From the NCBI GenBank assembly GCA_963791545.1, contig CAWBSR010000001.1:124001-188000 (forward strand): DNA of 64,000 bases. Reading direction: 5' to 3'. The notes under the pieces were generated by a model. That model did not search any database, was not told the origin of the DNA, and was given only the letters and a program-made list of their open reading frames with translations. The translations under genes were made by a program, and so were the position numbers. The stretch's first letter is position 1. The number at the start of each line of letters is the position of its first letter. This stretch comes from JALYXV01 sp963791545 (GTDB lineage Bacteria > Actinomycetota > Acidimicrobiia > Acidimicrobiales > Palsa-688). Below, piece after piece: positions 7,721 through 16,409 of the stretch.

Positions 7721-9046
7721 CTACTTGGGCTCGGCCACAGCCGGCGCGGGCCGGAAGGTGGCCACAAGCATTCCCCAGCCGATCACCATGACGCCGTACA
7801 GCCCGAGCGGGGCCGCCGATGGCGCACCAAAAGCGGCCACCGCGATGCCGGCCGCGATGGCAAAGTCGCGCATGGAAGTGGTGAGCAGGAGGGCTGTCGC
7901 CACCGGCTTTTCGGCCCGTATCCCCAACGCCGTCCCGAGGATCACCGACCCCGCCAAGAAGAGGAGGAGGGCGGCGGCCACCGCAATGTAGGACGGGGAC
8001 AGCCTGACCTGGGACGCCACCAGCCAGACCAGGAGGGTGACGATCGCCACCGAAAGCCGCTCCGCCGCCGCCTCCTGGGCCTCCGACAAAGTCACCCGGG
8101 CCCGCAGGGCGATACCAGCGGCCATGGGTACGGCCACCACGACGGCCAAATTGGTGAGAAGGGAGAGCATATGGATGGGCGCCCCGCCGCCGCCCAGGAG
8201 CCGCAGCCCGACCCCGGCCGCCACCACTGCCACCAGGGTCGATGCCACCAACAACCCGGCCGCGATGGCCGTTTCCCCGCCGGCCAGCGATGTGGTCGCC
8301 ACTGAGGCGATCTCGGCCGGCGCCAGGCCAACCGCCAGGACCCCGCGGCGCAGGGCGAGGGCCGGCACCAGGCGGGAGGCCGCCCACGACAGGGCGGGAA
8401 GAATGAACGTGGTGGACACCAGGACAGCTGCCAGGCGGCGGACGTTGGCCGTGAGGCCCCCGAACGCGCTCGGCGGTATCGCCAGCGAGGTCGCAATGAC
8501 CAGGATGAACAAAGAGACGTCGACGCCTCGGTGATCGACCAAGAAGCGAGCCGGCTGGGGCACCGCCTGGCTGAGTACCGCGGCTCCGGCCACCATCACC
8601 AGTTCGATGTGGTGGCTGGAGGCCCGGACGGCCAGTTGGCCAATGGCGAGGGCCAACAGCCCGAGGACGAGGGTCGCCATGGCGTCATTGCGGTTGGCAA
8701 TGGTCAAGGAATAGTAGGGAACGGTGTGGAACCAGTCGTAGGAAAGGGCCGCCGACAGCGCGGCCACCGCGGCCGGGCCCCGACGGCCGGTAGTGGCAAT
8801 CAACATCACGGCGACGGTGATGATCAAGGCGGCATCGGTGCTGGGGACCGCTCCCCGTACCGAGACCAAAACCATCGAAGCTACGGCTGGCAGGGCGGCG
8901 CCCGCCGCCAGCCACCCGGCCAGCCTCCAGTCAGGCACCGGCCAGAGACGGGGGCGCCGGTCGCGGCCGACGCCGGAGCACGGCCGGCCGGTGTCCTCAT
9001 CCGAAAACCTGTCGTCACGATCTGGCGCAGGCCCCGGGGGTGACAC
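7721..9046 (-). CDS. DUF4118-BASS transporter fusion
   Basis: 441 residues with about 13 hydrophobic helices. Residues about 45-145 match DUF4118, the four-helix sensor module known from KdpD-type kinases (ALSYDWFHTVPYYSLTIA is its signature loop). Residues about 150-435 match the bile acid:sodium symporter (BASS/SBF) fold: APAEIASVATTSLAGGETAIAAG corresponds to the sodium-site crossover helix, and SMRDFAIAAGIAV to the second repeat. The start is a GTG at 9044-9046; no better one is seen. BASS proteins move organic anions or metal ions with sodium; a DUF4118 cap could sense or gate. Substrate unknown. The DUF2254 gene lies 77 bp downstream. Confidence 0.7.
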   Translation of the reverse strand: MSPPGPAPDRDDRFSDEDTGRPCSGVGRDRRPRLWPVPDWRLAGWLAAGAALPAVASMVLVSVRGAVPSTDAALIITVAVMLIATTGRRGPAAVAALSAALSYDWFHTVPYYSLTIANRNDAMATLVLGLLALAIGQLAVRASSHHIELVMVAGAAVLSQAVPQPARFLVDHRGVDVSLFILVIATSLAIPPSAFGGLTANVRRLAAVLVSTTFILPALSWAASRLVPALALRRGVLAVGLAPAEIASVATTSLAGGETAIAAGLLVASTLVAVVAAGVGLRLLGGGGAPIHMLSLLTNLAVVVAVPMAAGIALRARVTLSEAQEAAAERLSVAIVTLLVWLVASQVRLSPSYIAVAAALLLFLAGSVILGTALGIRAEKPVATALLLTTSMRDFAIAAGIAVAAFGAPSAAPLGLYGVMVIGWGMLVATFRPAPAVAEPK

Positions 9047-9153
9047 CTCTCGGAGCCTAAAGGGTGCTCTGGTGACGCCACTCCGCAGGCCGCTCGGTGC
9101 CCGCCATGTTGGAGGGGCCGCGTGTTGTGGAGTGGCGGTAGCGTGCCCTGCCG

Positions 9154-9627
9154 ATGCACCGGAATGTGGCGGCGGTAGTCGAGGCGGGGCGCACCATCGG
9201 CATCGACGTGCGGCCGAAGGAGTTCGCCGAGAGCACCCGGACGGCTGCCGAGGCGGCCCAGGCCATCGGGGTGGCCCTGGGGCAGATCGTGAAGTCGCTG
9301 GTGTTCACCGTCGATGAGCGCCCGGTGCTCGCCTTGGTGGGGGGCGACCGGCAGGTGGACGAAAAGAAGTTGGCGGCCGCCGCCGGGGGCAGCATCTGCC
9401 GGCGCCCCGATGCCGAGCAGGTGCGAGCCGTCACCGGTTTTCCGGCCGGCGGGGTGCCACCGTTCGGTCACCGCAGTGAGTTACCGGTGTTCGTGGATCC
9501 GGGCCTGCTCGAATACGACGAAGTGTGGGCGGCCGCAGGCACACCGCACGTGAACTTCCCGCTCGACCCCCGGCGGCTGGCCGCGGCGACTGCCGCTACC
9601 GTCACCGACCTGGCCCGCCAGCCCTAG
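9154..9627 (+). CDS. YbaK/EbsC-family aminoacyl-tRNA deacylase
   Basis: 157 residues, the full length of the family. The fold is recognisable from the N-terminal TAAEAAQAIGVALGQIVKSLVF, the LALVGGDRQVDEKKL lysine segment and the FPAGGVPPFGH loop near the C-terminus. YbaK-type proteins hydrolyse mischarged Cys-tRNA(Pro) and related aminoacyl-tRNAs in the cytoplasm, keeping translation accurate. It is transcribed divergently from the BASS gene across 107 bp. The ATG at 9154 has no strong ribosome site. Confidence 0.85.
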   Translation: MHRNVAAVVEAGRTIGIDVRPKEFAESTRTAAEAAQAIGVALGQIVKSLVFTVDERPVLALVGGDRQVDEKKLAAAAGGSICRRPDAEQVRAVTGFPAGGVPPFGHRSELPVFVDPGLLEYDEVWAAAGTPHVNFPLDPRRLAAATAATVTDLARQP

Positions 9628-9645
9628 GCCAGGGCGGGCGCTCGG

Positions 9646-9864
9646 TCAGCGCCTCCAGGCGGCCGCCAGGTCCTGGCAGACGACGCAGACGGGCAGCTGA
9701 AGGGGATCGGCGTGGGGATGGAAAAACGTCCCGCACAGCGCCTTCACCGCCCGCCCCTCCCGTCGGGCCGCGGCCAGCTCGTCGTTCCTGGCGTAATGGG
9801 CCATGTCCGAAGGGCCAGCCTGGTCCGGCCGGGGCGGCGCGGTGGTCGGCGCAGGTTCGGCCAC
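9646..9864 (-). CDS. DUF3039 family small protein
   Basis: 72 residues from the GTG at 9862-9864, two bases after the sigma-factor stop; a TTG at 9868-9870 overlapping that stop is an alternative. The body MAHYARNDELAAA, AVKALCGTFFHPHADP and LPVCVVCQDL matches the DUF3039 pattern of actinobacterial small proteins: an HY(V/A)R start, a VxALCG strand and a CPxC-like pair (here CVVC). The cysteines suggest a zinc knuckle. Function unknown. It is probably co-transcribed with the sigma factor. Confidence 0.7.
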   Translation of the reverse strand: MAEPAPTTAPPRPDQAGPSDMAHYARNDELAAARREGRAVKALCGTFFHPHADPLQLPVCVVCQDLAAAWRR

Positions 9865-9866
9865 GG

Positions 9867-10526
9867 TCAACCGATCAAAGCGTTGCCTACCACCGGTCGG
9901 TCGGAGGTCAGGTGCTGGTCGAGCTTGCGCTTGATGCGCTGGAGGGCGTTGTCGATCGATTTCACATGGCGCCCGAGATGGGCGCTGATCTCCTGGTACG
10001 ACTTCCCTTCCACGTACAGTCGCAGCACGTCGACCTCGAGACCCGACAGGGCGTCGGCCACCGACTGGCGCATGTCGTCCATCCGCTCCTTGGACAGGAC
10101 CGCCTCGGCGGGGTCGGCGGCCCGGCGGTCGTCGAGCAGGTCCTCCACCGCCCGGTCGCCGGAGTCCCCGGTCTTGCAGGCCGAGGTGGAGACGTACTGG
10201 TTGAGCGGCTGATGCTTCTGGCGGGTGGCCGCCTTGATGGCTGTAATCAACTGACGGGTCACGCACACCTCAGCGAAGGCGCGGAAGGACGTCTGGCGGT
10301 CGGTGCGGAAGTCGCGAGCCGCCTTGTAGAGGCCGATCATGCCTTCCTGCTCGATGTCGTCGGATTCCGCGCCCACCAGAAAATAAGTCCGGGCCTTGGA
10401 GCGGGCGAAGCGCCGGTACCGTTCGATCAGGTCGTTGAGGGCAGCCAGGTCACCACTTTGGAATCGCGCCACCAGATCCTCGTCGCTGAGGTCGCCGAGG
10501 AAGGCACTCGCTGTCCGTAATGGCAT
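9867..10526 (-). CDS. SigH (Spo0H)-type RNA polymerase sigma factor
   Basis: 219 residues from the ATG at 10524-10526, preceded by AGGGA. Region 2 is clear (LNDLIERYRRFARSKARTYFL, then ESDDIEQEGMIGLYKAARDF and SFRAFAEVCVTRQL). Region 4 follows (VLRLYVEGKSYQEISAHLG, then VKSIDNALQRIKRKL). The pattern is that of the SigH/Spo0H group rather than ECF factors, because of the DIEQEGMIGLYKA core and FAEVCVTRQLITAI. It directs RNA polymerase to a subset of promoters; the target set is unknown. It lies downstream of rlmB in the same direction with its own likely promoter in the gap. Confidence 0.85.
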   Translation of the reverse strand: MPLRTASAFLGDLSDEDLVARFQSGDLAALNDLIERYRRFARSKARTYFLVGAESDDIEQEGMIGLYKAARDFRTDRQTSFRAFAEVCVTRQLITAIKAATRQKHQPLNQYVSTSACKTGDSGDRAVEDLLDDRRAADPAEAVLSKERMDDMRQSVADALSGLEVDVLRLYVEGKSYQEISAHLGRHVKSIDNALQRIKRKLDQHLTSDRPVVGNALIG

Positions 10527-10554
10527 GAAGATCCCTGAACTACGGTGGGGTATT

Positions 10555-10583
10555 GGTATACAGGCCACAGATGACGCGGTGAA
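10555..10583 (-). promoter_or_regulatory. Candidate promoter of the SigH-type gene
   Basis: On the minus strand TTCACC (10583-10578) and TATACC (10560-10555) are separated by 17 bases, a sigma-70-like arrangement, 29 bases before the start codon. This is pattern matching only. Confidence 0.4.
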
Positions 10584-10615
10584 CGGCATACTGTTATCAG
10601 GGCCTGACCGGGGTG

Positions 10616-11839
10616 TCAACTGTCGGCGGCGGCCTGTGACCGGGCTCGGCTGACCTCGAAACAAGCCAGTGCGCCAGCCGCTGCCACGTTCAGCGATGCG
10701 ATCCCCTCCGCCTGGGGGATGGCGACGAGGAGCTGGCAGCGGGCCTTGGCCAGGCGGGACAGCCCGGAACCCTCGGCTCCCAACACGAGGGCAATGGGCT
10801 CGGTGGCGACGGACAGTCCCCACAGCGGGGTCGGCGCGTCGGCGTCGAGGCCGACCGTCCACACACTGGCATCGGCCAACTGCCTCAGGGCGGATGGGAT
10901 TCCCGGCACCAGGCTCAGGGTCAGGTACTCGATGGCGCCGGCCGCCGCCTTGGCCACTGTTGCCGTGATGTGAGCCGAGCGGTGCCGAGGCAGGACGGCG
11001 CCCGTGGCCCCGGCGCACTGGGCGGTACGCAGAAGGGCGCCCAGGTTGTGAGGGTCGGTTACACCGTCAAGCACGACGAGGAACGGCGGCGGACCGTCAG
11101 GCCGTCGTCGGACCAGGTCGTCGAGATCCACCTCCTCCAAAGGGTCCGCGAACGCGACCACCCCCTGGGGGGCGTCGGTCGCCGCAATCTGGCGCAAGCG
11201 GGTGCTGCTGACGGTGCGGACCGGGATGGAGGCGGCGTCGGCGAGGGCGGCGATGTCCTGAAGGATCGACGCGGGGTCAAGGCCCTCGGCCAGCCAGACT
11301 TGGCGCACGGGACGGCGGCGGGCGGCGAGGAGTTCGCGGACCGCGTGGCGGCCCTCGACCTGTTGTCCCCCCAGCGCTGGGGCTTCGCTGCGGTTCCGGC
11401 GCCGGTCGGCGCCGCCAGGGGACGGGGCCAGGGGGTCAGAGGGGGCCGCTTCTCGGTCCCGCGGTTGGCGACTCGCACCTGGCGCCAGGGCGCGGCTGCT
11501 ACCTCTGCTGCTGCTGCCGCTGCCGCTGCCGCCGCGGCTGCCGGTTCGATCACTTCCGGTGGTACCTCGCCCCCCTCGTCCCGTGCTCCCGTCCCGATTC
11601 GTCCCGCCGGTGCCCTCCCGGCCGGCACCACCTCGGCCGGTGCCCTCCCGGCCGGCACCACCTCGGCCGGCACCACCTCGGCCTGTTCCAGCGGTGCCGC
11701 CGCGGCCCGATCCCGCGGATGCGCCGCCCCGACTGCTGCCCGCGCCACTATTGCCGCTGCGACCGCCGCGCCCGCCGCTTCCTGACCCGGCGCCGCTCGG
11801 ACGACCGCGACCGTCGCCGGCGCCATGTCCCGGCGTCAT
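10616..11839 (-). CDS. rlmB: 23S rRNA 2'-O-ribose methyltransferase, RlmB/TrmH family
   Basis: 407 residues from the ATG at 11837-11839, chosen for the GGGAGG site upstream. Residues about 1-145 are a low-complexity Gly/Arg/Ser extension. A substrate-binding domain follows (QVEGRHAVRELLAARRRPV). The SPOUT methyltransferase has its three knot motifs: DPHNLGALLRTAQCAGA, LVLGAEGSGL and IASLNVAAAGALACFE. RlmB-type enzymes methylate a guanosine of 23S rRNA (G2251 in E. coli) using S-adenosylmethionine. The RNA-binding-like basic tail is unusually long. Position between carD and a sigma factor is consistent with the common actinobacterial order. Confidence 0.85.
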   Translation of the reverse strand: MTPGHGAGDGRGRPSGAGSGSGGRGGRSGNSGAGSSRGGASAGSGRGGTAGTGRGGAGRGGAGREGTGRGGAGREGTGGTNRDGSTGRGGRGTTGSDRTGSRGGSGSGSSSRGSSRALAPGASRQPRDREAAPSDPLAPSPGGADRRRNRSEAPALGGQQVEGRHAVRELLAARRRPVRQVWLAEGLDPASILQDIAALADAASIPVRTVSSTRLRQIAATDAPQGVVAFADPLEEVDLDDLVRRRPDGPPPFLVVLDGVTDPHNLGALLRTAQCAGATGAVLPRHRSAHITATVAKAAAGAIEYLTLSLVPGIPSALRQLADASVWTVGLDADAPTPLWGLSVATEPIALVLGAEGSGLSRLAKARCQLLVAIPQAEGIASLNVAAAGALACFEVSRARSQAAADS

Positions 11840-11878
11840 ATCCGCGCCTCCCACGCTGGTGCCCGAGGCACCCGTGCC

Positions 11879-12358
11879 TTAGGGCAGGGCGTCGTTGAGC
11901 TTCTTCTCGGCCTCGGCCTCGCTGACGCCGATGGCGAAGGTCAGCTCCGACACGAGGATCTGACGGGCCCGGTTCAGCATGCGCTTCTCACCCGCCGACA
12001 GTCCCTTGTCCTTGTCACGAATGGACAGGTTCCGCACGACTTCGGCAACCTGGTAAATGTCCCCTGACTTCAGCTTCTCGACGTGGTTCTTGTAGCGCCG
12101 GGACCAGTTGGTCGGCATCCGCGCTTCCTTCTTGCGAAGAACGGCGAAGACCTCCTCGACCTCCTCGTCGTTGATGACCTCACGCAGACCGACTTCGTCG
12201 GTGTTGTCCGTCGGGACCATCAACGTCAGATCGCCATAGGCGAGCCGTAGAACCAGGTACTCCCGGGTCTCCCCGAAAACTTCCTTCAACTCCCGTCGCT
12301 CAACCACGGCTGCCCCGTGATGCGGGTAGACAACCTTGTCACCGACGTCGAATGGCAT
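11879..12358 (-). CDS. carD: CarD-family transcription regulator
   Basis: 159 residues from the ATG at 12356-12358. The N-terminal RNA-polymerase-interacting Tudor-like domain starts FDVGDKVVYPHHGAAVV. The C-terminal helical DNA-binding part contains ARMPTNWSRRYKNHVEKLKSGD and a conserved Trp for the upstream edge of the bubble. CarD stabilises open complexes at housekeeping and rRNA promoters and is essential in mycobacteria. It is divergent from the Crp-type gene; the 177 bases between should hold both promoters, none clear enough to place. Confidence 0.92.
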   Translation of the reverse strand: MPFDVGDKVVYPHHGAAVVERRELKEVFGETREYLVLRLAYGDLTLMVPTDNTDEVGLREVINDEEVEEVFAVLRKKEARMPTNWSRRYKNHVEKLKSGDIYQVAEVVRNLSIRDKDKGLSAGEKRMLNRARQILVSELTFAIGVSEAEAEKKLNDALP

Positions 12359-12535
12359 AAAGCTCCCAGGAACGGTACGAGCGGGGTGCGTTCCAGGGTA
12401 AGGCAAAATAGGCCGCAGGCCAACCCCGATCGCGGGGTCTCACCTCCATCGTTCCGGCGCTATGGCCGAATCCCCACCGTAGTCCGACAACTTCGGCCAA
12501 ACACGCATTTTCCGGAGCGGTAGCCTGCCGCCTGC

Positions 12536-13195
12536 ATGGACAACAGCGCCCTGCTGGCCCAGTCCGAGCTGTTCGCAGACCTGCACCCGGGCGAGTTGGA
12601 CCGGGTTCTTTCTGGCACTCATGTGGTCCGGCTGAACCGCAACGAGGTGTTGTTCAACCAGGGCGACGAGGCCGACGCCCTGTACGGCGTGTGCACGGGG
12701 CGCATCGCCATCAGCCTTCAGTCGCCCGATGGCCGCCAGTCGGTCCTGGCGCTGATGGAGGGAGGCGACCTGTTCGGTGACATGCCACTGTTCGATGGCG
12801 AGGGTCGCTCCGCCGGGGCCCGGGCGCTCGAGAGCTCGGACCTCCTCTACGTTCCTTATCCCACCATCCGGGCGGTGCTCGAGGACCGGCCGGCGTTGCT
12901 GTGGTCGGTGGTCGCGACTTTGTCCCGGCGGCTGCGGTCGACCGACGCCGCGCTGGCCGATTCGGTGTTCCTGGATGTGACCGGCCGCACCGCCAAGCGA
13001 CTCCTCGAGTTGGCGGGAGACACCGAAACCTTTTCTCTTCCGATCACGCAGGAGGACCTGGCGGGCCTCGTAGGCGCGTCACGGGAGCGGGTCAACAAGG
13101 CCATTTCGGCATTCATCCGCCTCGGATGGCTGGATATGGTCGACCGCCAATACCGCATCGCCGACCGGGCCCAGCTGGCCCGGCGGGCCCGCTAG
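12536..13195 (+). CDS. Crp/Fnr-family transcription regulator
   Basis: 219 residues. Residues about 10-125 form a cyclic-nucleotide-binding-like beta roll (NRNEVLFNQGDEADALYGVCTGRIAI, LMEGGDLFGDMPLFDG). Residues about 140-210 form a winged helix whose recognition segment is ITQEDLAGLVGASRERVNKAISAF. The phosphate-binding cassette is only partly conserved, so the ligand (cAMP or other) cannot be named. No cysteine cluster for iron-sulfur binding is seen. Its last four bases overlap the stop of the convergent hydrolase gene. Confidence 0.85.
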   Translation: MDNSALLAQSELFADLHPGELDRVLSGTHVVRLNRNEVLFNQGDEADALYGVCTGRIAISLQSPDGRQSVLALMEGGDLFGDMPLFDGEGRSAGARALESSDLLYVPYPTIRAVLEDRPALLWSVVATLSRRLRSTDAALADSVFLDVTGRTAKRLLELAGDTETFSLPITQEDLAGLVGASRERVNKAISAFIRLGWLDMVDRQYRIADRAQLARRAR

Positions 13196-13872
13196 TCCCG
13201 CCGTCCCGAGAGAAACGTGATGGCGGCTGCCCAGGCGTCGGCGGCATCGTCGGGACGGTGGGTGGGCCGGGACGGATCGTGGGCAAAACCGTGTTCGGCC
13301 TCGGGATAGAACCTGATGTCGACCCGGTCGCCGAGGGACCGCAGCGCGGCCACGTCTTCGGCGGGGATAAGGGAATCGCGCCCACCCAAGATTGCCAGGA
13401 CCTTGGTCGGCGATGGTTTGGCCAGCCACGCCAGAGGCTCGCCGTGCCCATCGCCTTTCCAAGCCTCAGGGACGGTGAGCATCCCGTAGAACGCCACGGC
13501 CCGGTCGAATCGCCCCGTCCCCGCTGCCTTCAAGGTGTACATGCCGCCCATACAGAACCCGAGCACCCCAATCCGTGCGACCCCGGTGCGCTCCCCCAGC
13601 AGGTCGGCGGCGGCCGTCAGGTCAGCAAGGCGTTGGTCGTCGGTCACCTTGGGCATGCTGGCGAAGCGTTGCTCGAGGTTGAAGTCCTCGTGTCCCGGGA
13701 ACGGCTCGGGAGCACACACCGCCCATTGGTGCTCCGACGCCAGCCGGGCGCACAGATCGTCAAAGAGGGGTCGTAGGCCCATGACGTCAGGGGCCAACGC
13801 CAACCCTCGGATCGGGGTACGTTCCGGGAGCGCCAGTTCGGCCGGTGTCCCCGAAGGCAGGATGACCCGCAC
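13192..13872 (-). CDS. Dienelactone-hydrolase family protein
   Basis: 226 residues with the alpha/beta hydrolase fold. The nucleophile elbow is GFCMGGMY (a cysteine as in dienelactone hydrolases). The Asp is in ILGGRDSLIP and the His in EAEHGFAHDPSRP. Family members open lactone rings or act as general carboxylesterases in the cytoplasm. Substrate cannot be deduced from context. It ends tail to tail with the Crp-type gene, overlapping by four bases, and begins 4 bp after the disA stop, so it is likely co-transcribed with disA. Confidence 0.85.
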   Translation of the reverse strand: MRVILPSGTPAELALPERTPIRGLALAPDVMGLRPLFDDLCARLASEHQWAVCAPEPFPGHEDFNLEQRFASMPKVTDDQRLADLTAAADLLGERTGVARIGVLGFCMGGMYTLKAAGTGRFDRAVAFYGMLTVPEAWKGDGHGEPLAWLAKPSPTKVLAILGGRDSLIPAEDVAALRSLGDRVDIRFYPEAEHGFAHDPSRPTHRPDDAADAWAAAITFLSGRRD

Positions 13873-13875
13873 CGG

Positions 13876-14958
13876 TCAGTTGTAGCGGTCGAGGACGGTT
13901 GCCTCGACCAGGCGGGACAGACCCTCCTTGATAGCCCGGGCCCGGGTCTCCCCTACTCCTTCGACCTCGTCGAGATCCTCGAGAGAGGCTCGCATGATCT
14001 TGTGGAGGCTGCCGAAGCGTTCCACGATGCGGGCCATCACGCTGTCGGGAAGCCGAGGGATCTTGGACAGCAGACGGTAACCCCGGGGCTGTACGCCGGC
14101 GTCCAGCTGGGCCAGCTGCGGGTTGTTGCCCGTCAGATCAAGGATGGCCGCCACTTCTTTGAGGTCGAGCAGCCGCTCGGTTGAAAGCCGGGCCAACCGG
14201 TGAAGGGATTCGCCTGCCTGCACGGCGGTCGGGATGCGGCTGTAGTCCTGGAACACGTGACGCCGGTCGTCTTCGACCCCCGCCATCAGCTCGTCGAGCT
14301 GGAGGATGATCAGCCGCCCGTCGACGCCCAGTTCGACGACGTAGCCCTCGATTTCCTCGGCGATGCGGCGCACCATTTCGGCCCGCTGAAGCAAGGTGGC
14401 TACATCGCGAACGGTGACCAGATCATCGATCTCAAGGGTCGAAAGGGTCGTGGACACGGTGTCCATGCGCATCTTGTAGCGCTCGAGGGTTTGCAACGCC
14501 TGGTTGGCCCGGGCAACCAAGCGCTGCACCGGGTCCAGCATGTGCTTCTCGTTGTTCCGGTAGACCGCGATCACAGCCCTGTCCTCGGACACCGAGATAA
14601 CCGGCACGTCGATGGAGCGAGCCACCCGCTCCGCGGTGCGGTGCCGGGTGCCGGTCTCTGAGGTGGGCACGTGGGGATCGGGTACCAGGTGGACGTTGGC
14701 CCGGGCAATGCGGGTGGCGTTGGCCGACAAGATGATGGCGCCATCCATTTTGGCCAGCTCCGACAGCCGTTGGGGGCTGAACTCGGCGTCGAGCAGAAAC
14801 CCACCCGAGCAGATGTTGAGGACGTTGGGCCCGTCGCCGACGACGATAAGAGCACCCATGCTGGCCTGGAGGATGCGGTCCATCCCCTCCCGAAGGGGCC
14901 GTCCCGGCGAAACGGCGGACAGCGCCTCGATCATGGCTGGGCTGGGCCGGTTGAGCAT
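13876..14958 (-). CDS. disA: DisA diadenylate cyclase and DNA integrity scanner
   Basis: 360 residues, normal for DisA, from the ATG at 14956-14958. The N-terminal DAC domain has the DGA motif (KMDGAIILS) and the RHR motif (GTRHRTAERVA) that make cyclic di-AMP from two ATP. A coiled central part and a C-terminal RuvA-like helix-hairpin-helix (DLDEVEGVGETRARAIKEGL) follow, which in the family scans DNA for branched structures. It follows radA in the same orientation with 46 bp between, the standard radA-disA pair. Confidence 0.95.
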   Translation of the reverse strand: MLNRPSPAMIEALSAVSPGRPLREGMDRILQASMGALIVVGDGPNVLNICSGGFLLDAEFSPQRLSELAKMDGAIILSANATRIARANVHLVPDPHVPTSETGTRHRTAERVARSIDVPVISVSEDRAVIAVYRNNEKHMLDPVQRLVARANQALQTLERYKMRMDTVSTTLSTLEIDDLVTVRDVATLLQRAEMVRRIAEEIEGYVVELGVDGRLIILQLDELMAGVEDDRRHVFQDYSRIPTAVQAGESLHRLARLSTERLLDLKEVAAILDLTGNNPQLAQLDAGVQPRGYRLLSKIPRLPDSVMARIVERFGSLHKIMRASLEDLDEVEGVGETRARAIKEGLSRLVEATVLDRYN

Positions 14959-15004
14959 CAGCTCAATATTACTTACCGTCCTGTGGATATCGCGGGACAG
15001 GGCG

Positions 15005-16399
15005 TCAGGCCGGCCGGGCCGCCACGGACGGCGCCGGGCGGGGGTCCCGCAGCCCCGCCAGGCCGAAGGCGCCCGCCAAGGTGCTGGCCCGCACCACGTC
15101 CAGGAGCCCGGACGGCGCCTCCGCGGACATGGGAATGAGGGCCCGGCGAAAGCCCAACCGGGCCGCCTCGGCCAGCCGACGGGGGGTGTGGGCCACCTGG
15201 CGCAGCTCGCCCGCCAGGCCGACCTCGCCGCAGACCACCAGATCGGCGGGCAGCGAGATCCGCTTGAACGCCGAGGCCAAAGCCAGCGCGGTGGCGAGGT
15301 CGGCGCCGGGCTCGACCACCCGCACCCCGCCCACCACCGAGACATAGACCTCGTGGGCCGCCAGGCTGACGCCGGCTCGCTCGGCGAGCACGGCCACCAG
15401 CAGCGCCAACCGGCCGCCGTCGAGGCCCGATGCCGAGCGCCGGGGCATGGGCAGACTGGTCTTGCTCACCAGGGCCTGGATCTCCACCAGCAGCGGCCGC
15501 TGGCCCTCCATGGCGGGGAAGACGGCCGAGCCCGACGCCCCGTGCCGGCGGTCCCCCAGGAACAACTGGCTGGGATCGGCGACGCTGCGTAACCCGCCGT
15601 CGGTCATCTCGAACAGGCCCAGCTCACCGGTCGGGCCGAAACGATGCTTCGTTGCCCGCAACAGGCGCAGGGCGTGATGGCGTTCGCCTTCGAAGGTCAA
15701 GACCGTGTCGACCATGTGCTCCAGGACGCGGGGCCCGGCCAGGGTGCCTTCCTTGGTCACATGGCCCACCAGGATGGTGGCCAATCCCCGGGCCTTGGAG
15801 AGCTGGACCACGCTCAAGGCGCACGCCTTCACCTGGCTCACGGAGCCGGGACCCGACTCCACCTCGGAGTCGTAGACGGTCTGGATGGAGTCGACGATGA
15901 GGACGTCGGGCGAGACGTCGTCGACCGCGCCCAGCACGCCGGTGATCGACGTCTCGGCGACCACCCACACCCCAGCCGGCAGTGGTCCCAGCCGCTCGGC
16001 GCGACGCTTGACCTGCTGGGCCGACTCCTCTGCGCACACGACCAGGCAGCGCAGGCCCCGCCGGGCCATCTCAATGGTGGCCTGGAGCAGCAAGGTCGAC
16101 TTGCCGATCCCGGGCTCACCGCCGACCAGGGTGACGGACCCGGGCACGAGGCCCCCGCCGAGGACCCGGTCGAGCTCCTCCACTCCGGTCGCCCGGGGGG
16201 CCGCGGCGTCGCCGTCAACATCGCCCAGCGGGACGGGCCGCTGCGCCGGCGCCAGGAGGGCCAGGGAGGATGCGGGTTTGGAGGTGACCGCCTCCTCAGC
16301 GAGCGTGTTCCATTCGGCGCAGGTCGGGCAACGGCCGGTCCAGCGGGACGCGGTGGCGCCACAGGCGGCACAGCGGAATAGCGATCGGTGGCGGGTCAC
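15005..16399 (-). CDS. radA: DNA repair protein RadA
   Basis: 464 residues. An N-terminal zinc finger (C10, C13, C24, C27) is followed by a RecA-like ATPase with Walker A GGEPGIGKST near residue 95 and VLIVDSIQT as Walker B. A C-terminal Lon-like domain contains MPRRSASGLDGGRLALL. The RadA motif KNRFG reads KHRFG here, a mild change at a position important for branch migration in E. coli. RadA processes recombination intermediates and is a DisA partner in Bacillus. It ends 46 bp before disA. Confidence 0.95.
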   Translation of the reverse strand: MTRHRSLFRCAACGATASRWTGRCPTCAEWNTLAEEAVTSKPASSLALLAPAQRPVPLGDVDGDAAAPRATGVEELDRVLGGGLVPGSVTLVGGEPGIGKSTLLLQATIEMARRGLRCLVVCAEESAQQVKRRAERLGPLPAGVWVVAETSITGVLGAVDDVSPDVLIVDSIQTVYDSEVESGPGSVSQVKACALSVVQLSKARGLATILVGHVTKEGTLAGPRVLEHMVDTVLTFEGERHHALRLLRATKHRFGPTGELGLFEMTDGGLRSVADPSQLFLGDRRHGASGSAVFPAMEGQRPLLVEIQALVSKTSLPMPRRSASGLDGGRLALLVAVLAERAGVSLAAHEVYVSVVGGVRVVEPGADLATALALASAFKRISLPADLVVCGEVGLAGELRQVAHTPRRLAEAARLGFRRALIPMSAEAPSGLLDVVRASTLAGAFGLAGLRDPRPAPSVAARPA

Positions 16400-16409
16400 C
16401 TGGCAGAGC

